From Chitinophaga silvatica (lineage in GTDB: Bacteria; Bacteroidota; Bacteroidia; Chitinophagales; Chitinophagaceae), in the NCBI RefSeq assembly GCF_003419895.1, contig NZ_QPMM01000010.1, forward strand, positions 62,001 through 126,000: DNA of 64,000 nt, read 5' to 3'. The notes under the pieces were generated by a model. That model searched no databases. It was not told where the DNA came from and worked only from the letters and a program-made list of their open reading frames with translations. This document shows positions 54,275 through 64,000 of the stretch, piece by piece; the first letter of the stretch is position 1, and every line of letters starts with the position of its first letter. A program made the translations under genes and the position numbers.

Positions 54275-57200
54275 ATGAAAAAATATTTACTCTCAATAAT
54301 ACTTTCCTGCATCACACTACTCCAGGCATTTGCACAATCACCAGATCCAAATGGAATAGTATATGTTAAAAAAGGTAGTACAGGAAACGGTAATAGTTGG
54401 GCTACTGCCACAGGTGAACTGGCAGACGCATTAAAGGCAGCAGCCACCAATCCAACCATCAAACAAATCTGGGTTGCTGGCGGCACGTATAAACCCAAAT
54501 ATGATCCTGTTTACTTCACAGATGGAGGTACCAACAATACTTTTAGATTGGTATATAATGTAAGAATCTTTGGAGGCTTTGCTGGTACGGAAAACTCACT
54601 GGCGCAAAGAGACTTGCAGAAAAGATATAACAAAAGTATTTTAAGTGGTGACATCGGGGTGCTAAACACCGCTACAGATAATGCAGCGCATGTGGTACTT
54701 GGCGCCGGAAATTTAGGAACAGCATTACTGGATGGTTTTACGATTTCAGATGGCTATAATAATAATTCGGCAAGTATCAACGTAAATAGCACGCAAATAC
54801 CTTTCAACTTTGGCGCAGGAATTTATATAGCAGGAGGTTCTCCCCAACTATCTAACCTGACTATTATTAACAATATTGGTATTAATGGTGGTGGAGGGAT
54901 GTATATTGAAAACAGTTCAGCTGTAATGTTCAGTCTTATAGTTAGTGGTAATTCAACAACCGGAGCGTTTGGAAAAGGAGGAGGAATATACTTTGGTGCA
55001 AACGCAAATGTAACCCTCACCACAGCACTTATTTCTGGTAATAGAACAATATACGGTGGTGCAGGTATTAATAATACAGCGTTTCCAACTATATCCAATG
55101 CTACAATTAGTGCCAATTATTCCAATAGTACCGGTAGTGGAATTGATTTAGCTGCCGGAACTTTAACTCTCTTTAATAGTATTGTAACCGGCAATTCGAA
55201 TTCTGGTACGGAAATATCTGGTTCTGGTATCCTATCTACCAATAATATAGTTTCAGGTTCAGCCTCTTTTGTGAATTTACCTTCTTTTGCCATTGCTCCT
55301 ACTATTGCAGGTAATTTCCGGTTATTACCCTATAGTCAGGCAATCGATGTTGGTGAGAGTATGGATTACCCTGGTTTCAATTTCAATACAAAAGACCTGG
55401 CAGGAAATCCACGCGAAAATGGGATACTCGATTTGGGGGCGTATGAATATTACTCACGAACCAATCAGACTATCAATGGAGTTGGTAACTTATCAAAAAC
55501 ATACGGAGATGCCCCATTTGAACCCGGATGTACTACAAACTCTGGTTTAACTGTCAGCTATGTAAGCAGCGATAGTGAAATAGCAGAAGCATTTCAGGAT
55601 GCAACTGATGGCAATAAATGGAAAATAAGGATTAAAGGTGCTGGCAAAGTAACAATCACTGCCATGCAGGAAGGAAATGCAACATATAATGCAGCAGAAG
55701 ATGTCAATTTTACCTTAACAATTGCAAAAGCTTCTTTAAACATTAAAGTTAATGATCAGGTAAAAGTTTATGACGGGATTTCTTATTCAGGAAATAACGG
55801 TTATACCTATACGGGTTTTTTGTATGGGGATAATGAATCTGGTTTATCTGGAAATGTAATTTATTCTGGTACTTCAACTGGTGCCATTAACCCGGGATAT
55901 TATGTAATGTCGGCATATGGACATACCTCCACAAATTATAACATTTCATACACCTCTGGAAAACTAACAATCCTACCACCGGAAACACCAGACATCAACG
56001 GAATTTTATATGTAAAAAAAGGAAGTACCGGCAAAGGTAATAGTTGGGCTAATGCAGCAGGAGAGGTTTCGGATGCTCTAAGAGCCGCCGACATGATCAA
56101 TGCAATTACGCCTGGTACCATTAAACAAATATGGGTAAGCGGTGGAAAATACACCCCTAAATATCTACCGGGAACAACTACTTCCTCAGGAGCCACTTCC
56201 CGGGATTTCGCATTTCCAATAATCAAAGATGTAAAAGTATATGGAGGCTTTGCAGGAAATGAAACTTCATTATCTCAAAGAGATCTTCGTATAACCAGCA
56301 ATTCCAGTATACTCAGTGGAGATTTAGGCGTAATTGGTGATTACAGCGATAATGCCTATCACGTTGTTACATCTTTGGGAGATGTTGGATCGGCAACCCT
56401 GGATGGATTTGCAATTGTAGGAGGAAATGCTAACGCCGCAGCTTCATTTAATCTTGCAAATAATAATCCCTTTAGCGGAAGTACTTCAAAAAATACCGGG
56501 GCCGGATTTCTTTGCATGAGCTCTTCCCCATTATTACAAAATCTTAATATCAGGAGTAATCAGGCAACCAATTATGGAACAGCGATCTACAATAATGCCT
56601 CCAGCCCTACTCTTGTGAATGTAGTAATAAGTGGTAATTCAGGAACACTTGACGGGGTTGGAATATTTAATTTCGCCAATTCCGGTTCAACCAGTACACC
56701 AACTCTGATAAATACTACCATATGCAACAATTTTTCATCAAGTTCAGGATTTACCATTGCCGTTACCAGTAATTGTAATATTATTATTCGTAACAGTATT
56801 ATCTATGGTAACTTGTATGGAACTACCAAAAACGCCATTAAAAACACTTCCGGCAATACACTAGATATCAGGTCGAGTTTAATACAAACAATGGCCGCAG
56901 ATGCGTCAAGAAATATCCTGGATGGGAATTTAGACCCCCAATTTGTTGGAACTATTACCCCTAGCATTATTTCTACTCTTAGTACTGGTGGTATATACTA
57001 TCTGAAATCTAATAGTCCGGCTATCAACGCTGGTGAAAATGTTGCCTTTCCAGGCCTGGGTGCATCAGCTACCGATCTGGGTGGTAATACCCGGTTGGCT
57101 GAAGGCACAATAGATCTTGGAGCATATGAATATCAGCCTGCCGTAGCACCAAGAGTGCTGTATGTTAAAAAGAATGGAATAGGAGATGGCAGTAGCTGGA

Positions 57201-60200
57201 ATAATGCAATGGGCGAAGTTGCGACAGCCTTGCGTGCCGCCAATATTAACCAGCAAACAGAGGAAATTTGGGTAGCTGGTGGTACATATTCCCCTCAGTA
57301 TGGCGCCACTGACCTTGAAAGTTTTTCAATTGATCCACGCGATCGTGCATTCTCGGTATTGAGAAATATTAAAATCTATGGTGGCTTTGCAGGATATGAA
57401 ACTTCATTGGCAGCACGTGATTTAAAAATAACAGCCAACAATAGTATACTGGAAGGTGATCTCGGCAGTAATAATAAGGTATTTCATGTATTAACCATAT
57501 TAAATGCCGGAAATACAGAAATTGATGGTTTCACTGTAACTAATGGTAACGCTAGCCTTAATACGAATACCAATTTAAATGGCTTCACCTTACCAAGATA
57601 TTTTGGAGCGGGCATCTGTCATTTTTCCGGACAGTTGACTTTATCCAATATGGATATAAACCAGAACCAAACACTTACTGTTTTTACGGCGCGTGGTGGC
57701 GGAATTTATAGTGAAGCAACTAATTTGACTGTTAACAATTCAAGAATTTATAACAATACCGGAGGTACTGGTGGAGGTATATTTGCCCTTGGCAGTACCC
57801 TTTTACTTTCCAATGTTAGCTTGCAAGGAAATACTGCAACAAATGGAGGAGGCGTGATGCAAACAAATGGTATTGCTACCTTCAACAATGTACTTAGTAC
57901 AGGAAATACTGTTACAGGACTTGGCAGTGCAATACAAACAAGCAATGCAACAATTACAATCAATAATAATACAGTCAGTGGTAATAAAGGAACAGGAGCC
58001 GCAGTTTATATAGATGGCACTTCTTCGAATAATACCCAAATAAACAATAGTATCATCTATAATAACGCTGTTGAATTATTTACAGGTAATACTACCTTAA
58101 ACATGAAAAACAACCTGGTGAAAGGTCGTGCAGCCGATGCTAATAATAGTCTTGACGGTACAACTGTTATTCCCGATTTTGTTTCACCTCTTGCAACTAC
58201 AGATGCTCCTTCTATTGGAGGAGATTATCAGCTAAAAGCCGGAAGTGCTGCCATTGATGCAGGAGATAATACATTGTTTCCTAACCTTGATGCCAACACA
58301 AAAGACCTGGCAGGAAATTTAAGAGTAACTAATTTCTCAAATGGTGGTAAAATAGATCTGGGTGTTTATGAATTTACACCTAATTCTCAATCTATCAGTA
58401 CTATCAACCCTGTAACTAAAGTATATGGTGATATTCCTTTTGAACCAGGAGCCACCGCTACTTCCAATCTGACAGTGGAATATGCCTCTTCAGATGACGA
58501 CATTGCTACTGCTATTCAGGATGCGAACGATGGCAACAAGTGGAAAATTAAAGTGCTGAAAGTAGGAACTGTAACTATTACTGCCACACAACCAGGTAAC
58601 GCCGCTTATGCTGCTGCAACACCTGTAGACTTCTCATTGACAATTTCCAAGGCTCCACTAACCATTACTGCCAATGATGCAAGTAAGACCTATAATGGCT
58701 TAGCTTATTCCGGTGGTAATGGTGTTTCTTATTCAGGATTTGTGAATAATGAAACATCTTCAGTTGTTACAGGAACTGTTTCTTATAACGGGAACTCTCA
58801 ATCTGCCATTAACACTGGTACTTTCGCAATCACACCAGCCGGATTAACAGCATCTAATTATGATATCACCTACGCAGACGGTACGTTAACTATCAATCCG
58901 GCTACCCTAACTGCTACAGCTAATGCAGCCAGCAAGACTTATGACGGTAATACTTACAGTGGTAGTTATGGAGTTACTATAACTGGTTTTGTGAATAATG
59001 AAACCAATGCTATCGTTACTGGTACTCCTAATTATAGTGGTAGTGCTTTATCCGCTACATTAGCTGGTACATATACAATCACACCAGCAGGATTAACAGC
59101 ACCAAACTATACAATCATATATACAGATGGTACATTAACAATTAATCCAGCTACGTTGACAGCTACAGCCAATGCAGCAAGTAAGACTTATGATGGGCTC
59201 ACCTACAGTGGTAGTAATAGCTATACTATTACTGGTTTCGTAAATAATGAAACTGATGCTATTGTTACCGGCACCGCTACTTATAGTGGCAATTATCAAT
59301 CTGCCACTAACGTTGGTACATACACGATCACACCGGCCGGATTAACTGCACCTAACTATACAATCAATTATGCTGATGGTACGTTAACTATCAATTCTGC
59401 TACGCTGACTGCTACAGCTAATGCCGCCAGCAAGACCTATGATGGTATTACTTACAACGGCGGTAACGGGGTTACGGTAACTGGATTCGTAAATAACGAA
59501 ACTTCTGCTATTGTTACTGGAACCGTTACTTATAGTGGTAATTCTCAAACTGCCAAAAACGTTGGTACTTATACCATCACACCAGCAGGGTTAACCGCTC
59601 CAAACTATACAATCAATTATACAGATGGTACGTTAACTATCAACCCAGCTTCTCTAACTGCTACTGCTAATGCTGCCAGCAAGACCTATGATGGGCTCAC
59701 CTACAGTGGTGGTAACGGGGTTACGGTAACTGGATTCGTAAATAACGAAACAGATGCTATTGTTACTGGTACCGCAACTTACAGTGGTAATTCTCAAACT
59801 GCCAAAAACGTTGGTACATACACTATCACACCAGTAGGGTTAACTGCTCCAAACTATAACATCACCTATACAGATGGAACGTTAACAATAAACCCAGCTA
59901 CATTGACGGCTACAGCGAATGCTGCCAACAAGACTTATGATGGGCTCACCTACAGTGGTGGTAACGGGGTTACAGTAACAGGATTCCTGAATAACGAAAC
60001 TTCTGCTATTGTTACCGGTACCGCTACTTATAGTGGTAATTCTCAAACTGCGAAAAACGTTGGTACATATACCATCACACCAGCAGGATTATCTGCACCT
60101 AACTATACAATCAATTATGCTGACGGTACATTAACTATCAATTCTGCAACGCTAACTGCTAATGCTAATGCTGCCAGCAAGACTTATGATGGTATTACTT

Positions 60201-63200
60201 ACAACGGCGGTAACGGGGTTACGGTAACTGGATTCGTAAATAACGAAACAGATGCTATTGTTACTGGAACCGTTACTTATAGTGGTAATTCACAAACTGC
60301 CAAAAACGTTGGTACATATATTATCACACCTACTGGGTTAACTGCTCCGAACTACACTATCAACTATATAGACGGTGCGTTAACTATCAACCCAGCTTCT
60401 CTAACTGCTACAGCTAATGCTGCCAGCAAGACTTACGATGGTATTGTTTACAACGGTGGTAACGGGGTTACAGTAACAGGATTCGTGAATAACGAAACTG
60501 AGGTTCTTGTTACAGGAACTGCTACTTATAGTGGTAATTCTCAATCGGCCAAAAACGTTGGTACATACACTATCACACCGGCCGGGTTAACTGCTCCGAA
60601 CTATACAATCAACTATACAGATGGTACATTAACTATCAACCCTGCTTCTCTAACTGCTACTGCTAATGCCGCCAGCAAGACTTATGATGGTGTTGCTTAC
60701 AACGGTGGTAACGGGGTTACAGTAACAGGATTCGTGAATAACGAGACTGACGCTATTGTTACTGGAACCGCTACTTATAGTGGTAATTCTCAAACTGCCA
60801 AAAACGTTGGTGCATACACGATCACACCGGCCGGGTTAACGGCTCCAAACTATACAATCAACTATGCAGATGGTACGTTAACAATCAATCCAGCTACGCT
60901 GACTGCTACAGCTAATGCTGCTAGCAAGACTTATGATGGTGTTGCTTACAACGGTGGTAACGGGGTTACAGTAACAGGATTTGTAAATAACGAATCTTCT
61001 GCAATTGTTACAGGTACCGCAACTTATAGTGGCAATTCTCAATCTGCCACTAACGTTGGTACATACACTATCACACCAGTAGGGTTAACTGCTCCAAACT
61101 ATAACATCACCTATACAGATGGAACGTTAACGATAAACCCAGCTACATTGACGGCTACAGCTAATGCTGCCAGCAAAACTTATGACGGGCTCACCTACAG
61201 TGGTGGTAACGGGGTTACGGTAACAGGATTCGTGAATAACGAAACTAACGCTATTGTTACGGGTACCGCTACTTACAGTGGTAATTCTCAATTGGCTACT
61301 AACGTTGGTACATATACGATCACACCGGCCGGGTTAACTGCTCCGAACTATACAATCAACTATACAGATGGTACGTTAACTATCAATCCTGCCACGCTAA
61401 CTGCTACAGCTAATGCAGTCAGCAAGACTTATGATGGTGTTGCTTACAACGGTGGTAACGGGGTTACAGTAACAGGATTCGTGAATAATGAGACTGAAGC
61501 TATTGTTACAGGAACCGTTACTTATAGTGGTAATTCTCAAACTGCCAAAAACGTTGGTACATATACCATCACACCTACTGGGTTAACTGCTCCGAACTAT
61601 ACAATCAACTATGCAGATGGTGCTTTAACAATCAATCCGGCTACCTTAACCGCTAAAGCAAATGCTGCCAGCAAGACCTATGATGGTATTACTTATAACG
61701 GCGGTAACGGGGTTACAGTAACTGGATTCGTAAATAACGAAACTTCTACTATTGTTACGGGTACCGCTACTTATAGTGGTAATTCTCAAACTGCCAAAAA
61801 CGTTGGTACATATACCATCACACCTGCAGGATTAACTGCTCCGAACTATACGATCAATTATACAGACGGGGCGTTAACAATTAATCCGGCTACGTTGACT
61901 GCAAAAGCCAATGCTGCCAGCAAGACCTATGATGGTATTACTTACAACGGTGGTAACGGGATTATGGTAACAGGATTCGTGAATAACGAAAATGACGCTA
62001 TTGTTACGGGTACTGCTACTTATAGTGGTAATTCTCAATCTGCCAAAAACGTTGGTACATATACCATCACACCAGCAGGATTAACAGCTCCGAACTATAC
62101 AATCAACTATACAGATGGTACGTTAACTATCAACCCAGCTTCTCTAACTGCTACTGCTAATGCCGCCAGCAAGACTTATGATGGTGTTGCTTACAACGGT
62201 GGTAACGGGGTTACTTACACTGGATTCGTGAATAACGAAACTTCTGCTATTGTTGCTGGTACTATTACATATAGTGGCAATTCTCAATCGGCTAAAAACG
62301 TTGGTACATACACCATCACACCAGCAGGATTAATTGCACCAAACTATACGATCACGTATACAGACGGTGTATTAACTATCAATCCGGCTACCTTAACAGT
62401 AAAGGCTAATACAGCTGGTAAGACCTACGATGGTATTATATACAACGGTGGTAACGGTGTTACTTACACTGGATTCGTAAATAACGAAACTTCTACTGTT
62501 GTTACCGGTACTATTACGTATAGCGGTACTTCTCAAACCGCGAAAAACGTTGGTACATATGTTATCACACCAGCCGGAGTAACCGCGCCAAACTATACTA
62601 TTAATTATACCGATGGTACCCTGACTATCAATCCGGCTACTCTCACTATTACTGCTAATGACCAGAACTATTGCTTTGGAGGAACTAAACCTTCATTTAC
62701 AACCAGCTATCTCGGTTGGGTAAATGGTGAAACTGTTGTTGCACTTAGTCAGCAACCTGTTGTTCAAAGTACCGCTAATACTCAGTCTCCGGCTGGTATA
62801 TATGATCTTATACCAACTGGCGCTTCCGCATTAAACTATACATTCAACTATGTAAACGGAACATTAAAGATTAATGCACTGCCGGTAAGTGACATCACTA
62901 CTCCACAAGGAAGTATCCTTTGCGGAAGTGGTGCTTCTCTCAACCTGCAAGCTACTGGTAACTATTATTTCAGGTGGAAACTGAATAACAATGATATCCC
63001 AGGTGCCAATTTGAATACACTCTCTGCTACTACAACCGGAAGCTATTCTGCGATAGCTACTGATGCAAACGGATGTTCTGCGCCTGCCACCGGAAATGTG
63101 GTTATTACACAGCTCTCTGCTCCTTCTGCCGCCTTTACGTATGATCTGTATTGCGTTGATAAAAAAATAACTTTTACCAACCAATCTGATGTTCGCAATA

Positions 63201-63883
63201 GTGGAAATGTAAATTACAGCTGGAACAATGGAGATGGAACAACCAGTAATACTGTTTCTCCTCAATTTATTTATAAAGCTGCCGGAGATTACAATGTTAC
63301 ATTAACGGCTACTTCGGTTGCCTGCCCTACTTTAACTGCCACAATTAGCAAAACCATTAAAGTAGAAGCAGCGCTTGCGGATATGGAATTAACCCCGGTT
63401 ACCATAGATGCAGGTATGCCTGCAGTATTAACAGGCAGAAACCTTAATGAAGCAACCTACAGATGGTCTGCGGCAAATGGATTGTCGAACCCTGGTGTGT
63501 ACAATCCAGTCGCTACGCTTGATCAAAGTCAACGCTTTAATATTGAGATGACTTTCCCTTCAGGATGTACTACTACTGATCATTTGCAGGTAACAGTAAA
63601 TCAAGGGAATGCAATACTTATTCCGAATGTATTCAGCCCGAATGGCGACGGACAAAATGATATTTTGTATCCTAACCTGAAAGGAATAAAGAAGTTACAT
63701 TACTTCAAGATTTTTAATCGCTGGGGCAAATTGATGTTTGAAACCAGTGACGAGAAGAAAGGATGGAATGGATACTATAACGGAGAACTTCAACCTTTGG
63801 CTACATATGTTTGGACTGTAGAAGGTGTTGATATCAATGGTGCAATTTATCGTTCACAAGGAACTGTAACTTTGCTGAGATAA
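54275..63883 (+). CDS. Giant secreted repeat protein with type IX (gliding-type, type B) sorting domain
   Basis: 3202 residues. Signal peptide (LLSIILSCITLLQAFA). Three beta-helix-like modules, each starting YVKKGSTGxGxSWxxA-like (at about residues 28, 575 and 960). Each of the first and third is followed by an Ig-like module (SKTYGDAPFEPG; TKVYGDIPFEPG), and the first also by one YDG-type unit. Residues 1460-2787 are 16 tandem 83-residue MBG/YDG-type units, then a divergent unit, an Ig-like module (~2870-2945), a PKD-like domain (~2950-3030) and the gliding-motility/type IX C-terminal domain (IPNVFSPNGDGQNDILYP, FKIFNRWGKLMFET; ~3110-3202). Likely a cell-surface fibre or adhesin exported by type IX secretion with the neighbouring PorP/SprF. 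Confidence 0.94.
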   Translation: MKKYLLSIILSCITLLQAFAQSPDPNGIVYVKKGSTGNGNSWATATGELADALKAAATNPTIKQIWVAGGTYKPKYDPVYFTDGGTNNTFRLVYNVRIFGGFAGTENSLAQRDLQKRYNKSILSGDIGVLNTATDNAAHVVLGAGNLGTALLDGFTISDGYNNNSASINVNSTQIPFNFGAGIYIAGGSPQLSNLTIINNIGINGGGGMYIENSSAVMFSLIVSGNSTTGAFGKGGGIYFGANANVTLTTALISGNRTIYGGAGINNTAFPTISNATISANYSNSTGSGIDLAAGTLTLFNSIVTGNSNSGTEISGSGILSTNNIVSGSASFVNLPSFAIAPTIAGNFRLLPYSQAIDVGESMDYPGFNFNTKDLAGNPRENGILDLGAYEYYSRTNQTINGVGNLSKTYGDAPFEPGCTTNSGLTVSYVSSDSEIAEAFQDATDGNKWKIRIKGAGKVTITAMQEGNATYNAAEDVNFTLTIAKASLNIKVNDQVKVYDGISYSGNNGYTYTGFLYGDNESGLSGNVIYSGTSTGAINPGYYVMSAYGHTSTNYNISYTSGKLTILPPETPDINGILYVKKGSTGKGNSWANAAGEVSDALRAADMINAITPGTIKQIWVSGGKYTPKYLPGTTTSSGATSRDFAFPIIKDVKVYGGFAGNETSLSQRDLRITSNSSILSGDLGVIGDYSDNAYHVVTSLGDVGSATLDGFAIVGGNANAAASFNLANNNPFSGSTSKNTGAGFLCMSSSPLLQNLNIRSNQATNYGTAIYNNASSPTLVNVVISGNSGTLDGVGIFNFANSGSTSTPTLINTTICNNFSSSSGFTIAVTSNCNIIIRNSIIYGNLYGTTKNAIKNTSGNTLDIRSSLIQTMAADASRNILDGNLDPQFVGTITPSIISTLSTGGIYYLKSNSPAINAGENVAFPGLGASATDLGGNTRLAEGTIDLGAYEYQPAVAPRVLYVKKNGIGDGSSWNNAMGEVATALRAANINQQTEEIWVAGGTYSPQYGATDLESFSIDPRDRAFSVLRNIKIYGGFAGYETSLAARDLKITANNSILEGDLGSNNKVFHVLTILNAGNTEIDGFTVTNGNASLNTNTNLNGFTLPRYFGAGICHFSGQLTLSNMDINQNQTLTVFTARGGGIYSEATNLTVNNSRIYNNTGGTGGGIFALGSTLLLSNVSLQGNTATNGGGVMQTNGIATFNNVLSTGNTVTGLGSAIQTSNATITINNNTVSGNKGTGAAVYIDGTSSNNTQINNSIIYNNAVELFTGNTTLNMKNNLVKGRAADANNSLDGTTVIPDFVSPLATTDAPSIGGDYQLKAGSAAIDAGDNTLFPNLDANTKDLAGNLRVTNFSNGGKIDLGVYEFTPNSQSISTINPVTKVYGDIPFEPGATATSNLTVEYASSDDDIATAIQDANDGNKWKIKVLKVGTVTITATQPGNAAYAAATPVDFSLTISKAPLTITANDASKTYNGLAYSGGNGVSYSGFVNNETSSVVTGTVSYNGNSQSAINTGTFAITPAGLTASNYDITYADGTLTINPATLTATANAASKTYDGNTYSGSYGVTITGFVNNETNAIVTGTPNYSGSALSATLAGTYTITPAGLTAPNYTIIYTDGTLTINPATLTATANAASKTYDGLTYSGSNSYTITGFVNNETDAIVTGTATYSGNYQSATNVGTYTITPAGLTAPNYTINYADGTLTINSATLTATANAASKTYDGITYNGGNGVTVTGFVNNETSAIVTGTVTYSGNSQTAKNVGTYTITPAGLTAPNYTINYTDGTLTINPASLTATANAASKTYDGLTYSGGNGVTVTGFVNNETDAIVTGTATYSGNSQTAKNVGTYTITPVGLTAPNYNITYTDGTLTINPATLTATANAANKTYDGLTYSGGNGVTVTGFLNNETSAIVTGTATYSGNSQTAKNVGTYTITPAGLSAPNYTINYADGTLTINSATLTANANAASKTYDGITYNGGNGVTVTGFVNNETDAIVTGTVTYSGNSQTAKNVGTYIITPTGLTAPNYTINYIDGALTINPASLTATANAASKTYDGIVYNGGNGVTVTGFVNNETEVLVTGTATYSGNSQSAKNVGTYTITPAGLTAPNYTINYTDGTLTINPASLTATANAASKTYDGVAYNGGNGVTVTGFVNNETDAIVTGTATYSGNSQTAKNVGAYTITPAGLTAPNYTINYADGTLTINPATLTATANAASKTYDGVAYNGGNGVTVTGFVNNESSAIVTGTATYSGNSQSATNVGTYTITPVGLTAPNYNITYTDGTLTINPATLTATANAASKTYDGLTYSGGNGVTVTGFVNNETNAIVTGTATYSGNSQLATNVGTYTITPAGLTAPNYTINYTDGTLTINPATLTATANAVSKTYDGVAYNGGNGVTVTGFVNNETEAIVTGTVTYSGNSQTAKNVGTYTITPTGLTAPNYTINYADGALTINPATLTAKANAASKTYDGITYNGGNGVTVTGFVNNETSTIVTGTATYSGNSQTAKNVGTYTITPAGLTAPNYTINYTDGALTINPATLTAKANAASKTYDGITYNGGNGIMVTGFVNNENDAIVTGTATYSGNSQSAKNVGTYTITPAGLTAPNYTINYTDGTLTINPASLTATANAASKTYDGVAYNGGNGVTYTGFVNNETSAIVAGTITYSGNSQSAKNVGTYTITPAGLIAPNYTITYTDGVLTINPATLTVKANTAGKTYDGIIYNGGNGVTYTGFVNNETSTVVTGTITYSGTSQTAKNVGTYVITPAGVTAPNYTINYTDGTLTINPATLTITANDQNYCFGGTKPSFTTSYLGWVNGETVVALSQQPVVQSTANTQSPAGIYDLIPTGASALNYTFNYVNGTLKINALPVSDITTPQGSILCGSGASLNLQATGNYYFRWKLNNNDIPGANLNTLSATTTGSYSAIATDANGCSAPATGNVVITQLSAPSAAFTYDLYCVDKKITFTNQSDVRNSGNVNYSWNNGDGTTSNTVSPQFIYKAAGDYNVTLTATSVACPTLTATISKTIKVEAALADMELTPVTIDAGMPAVLTGRNLNEATYRWSAANGLSNPGVYNPVATLDQSQRFNIEMTFPSGCTTTDHLQVTVNQGNAILIPNVFSPNGDGQNDILYPNLKGIKKLHYFKIFNRWGKLMFETSDEKKGWNGYYNGELQPLATYVWTVEGVDINGAIYRSQGTVTLLR
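58652..62635 (+). repeat. 16 tandem 249-bp units (83 codons) within the giant protein gene
   Basis: Units begin at 58652 + 249n with no insertion or deletion across 16 copies: for example 58901, 59150, 59399 and 59648. Each encodes a strand pattern around KTYDG, GFVNNE, VTGT, YSGNSQ, GTYTITPAGL and YTDGTLTINP. A divergent seventeenth unit follows from 62636. Later units share long identical stretches, a sign of recent homogenisation by recombination. Confidence 0.97.
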
Positions 63884-63902
63884 ACAGTATTAACATCAAC
63901 AT

Positions 63903-63945
63903 AAAAAACACCGCCATCTGTATAATTCAGATGGCGGTGTTTTTT
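63903..63945 (+). terminator. Strong intrinsic terminator
   Basis: An 18-bp stem (AAAAAACACCGCCATCTG / CAGATGGCGGTGTTTTTT) with a 7-nt loop and T-run, 20 bp after the stop of the giant gene. Confidence 0.93.
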
Positions 63946-64000
63946 TATGTTGATAAGAAATATACTCCTTCCTATCTTTTATGAGCAATTACCGTTTTAA

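Noticed and set aside
54823..55116. Pro/Leu-rich minus-strand open frames inside the giant gene (also at 57748-58039 and elsewhere)
   Set aside because: They are shadows of the Gly/Asn-rich repeat protein on the other strand.

Overview
This 64 kb window comes from a member of the Bacteroidota, most likely a Chitinophaga-like member of the Chitinophagaceae. The evidence is three SusC/SusD-type outer-membrane uptake gene sets or fragments, an ECF sigma/FecR surface-signalling pair, a PorP/SprF protein next to a giant secreted protein with a type IX secretion (gliding-type) C-terminus, lipoprotein signals throughout, and promoters of the Bacteroidota form (TTG, about 18-20 nt, TAnnTTTG). No taxonomic search could be run, so the genus is an inference.

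Layout. 1-3 kb: the end of a SusC gene and its SusD partner. 3-4.6 kb: an oxidoreductase and a DinB-like protein, divergently transcribed. 4.7-7.8 kb: a decayed CRISPR-Cas locus with intact cas6, an out-of-frame deletion scar joining the start of a cas8-like gene to the end of cas1, intact cas2, a leader with a long dyad, and an array of 14 good and 2 decayed 30-nt repeats. 7.8-12.7 kb: phosphoglycerate mutase, a GMC oxidoreductase, a small unknown gene and an FRG-domain gene. 12.9-16 kb: a luciferase-like flavin oxidoreductase, an unrecognised 329-residue protein and a small exported protein. 16.2-21.3 kb: a second, self-contained type I effector operon (cas5-cas3-cas8-cas7, resembling the PGING subtype) without cas6, cas1, cas2 or an array. 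22.1-24.9 kb: a superfamily 1 helicase fused to a nuclease-like domain. 25.2-25.4 kb: tRNA-Ser(TGA) and its terminator, with a partial second copy 119 bp away.

25.6-32.8 kb: a three-part RND efflux operon (adaptor, pump, outer-membrane channel) with an AraC regulator upstream. 32.8-42.6 kb: a MutS2 protein without its Smr end, MsrA, a zinc-ribbon membrane protein, an Rrf2 regulator with a clear promoter and operator, a YgiD-like dioxygenase, and a very large DUF4011/helicase/nuclease protein. 42.8-51.3 kb: a surface-signalling uptake operon (sigma factor, FecR, SusC, SusD, phosphoesterase with a PQQ-type propeller). 51.5-53 kb: a Crp-family regulator and a lipoprotein. 53.2-63.9 kb: PorP/SprF and a 3202-residue adhesin-like protein carrying 16 tandem 83-residue repeats with no length variation.

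How the parts may work together: the most interesting reading is a composite CRISPR system. The first locus keeps the crRNA-processing enzyme Cas6 and the array but has lost its own interference genes and most of Cas1; the second locus has a full interference set but no Cas6 and no array. The second may be using crRNAs made by the first, with spacer acquisition dead or supplied from elsewhere. Together with the FRG gene, the helicase-nuclease and the tRNA-Ser duplication this makes 4.6-25.4 kb look like a defence-rich accessory region.
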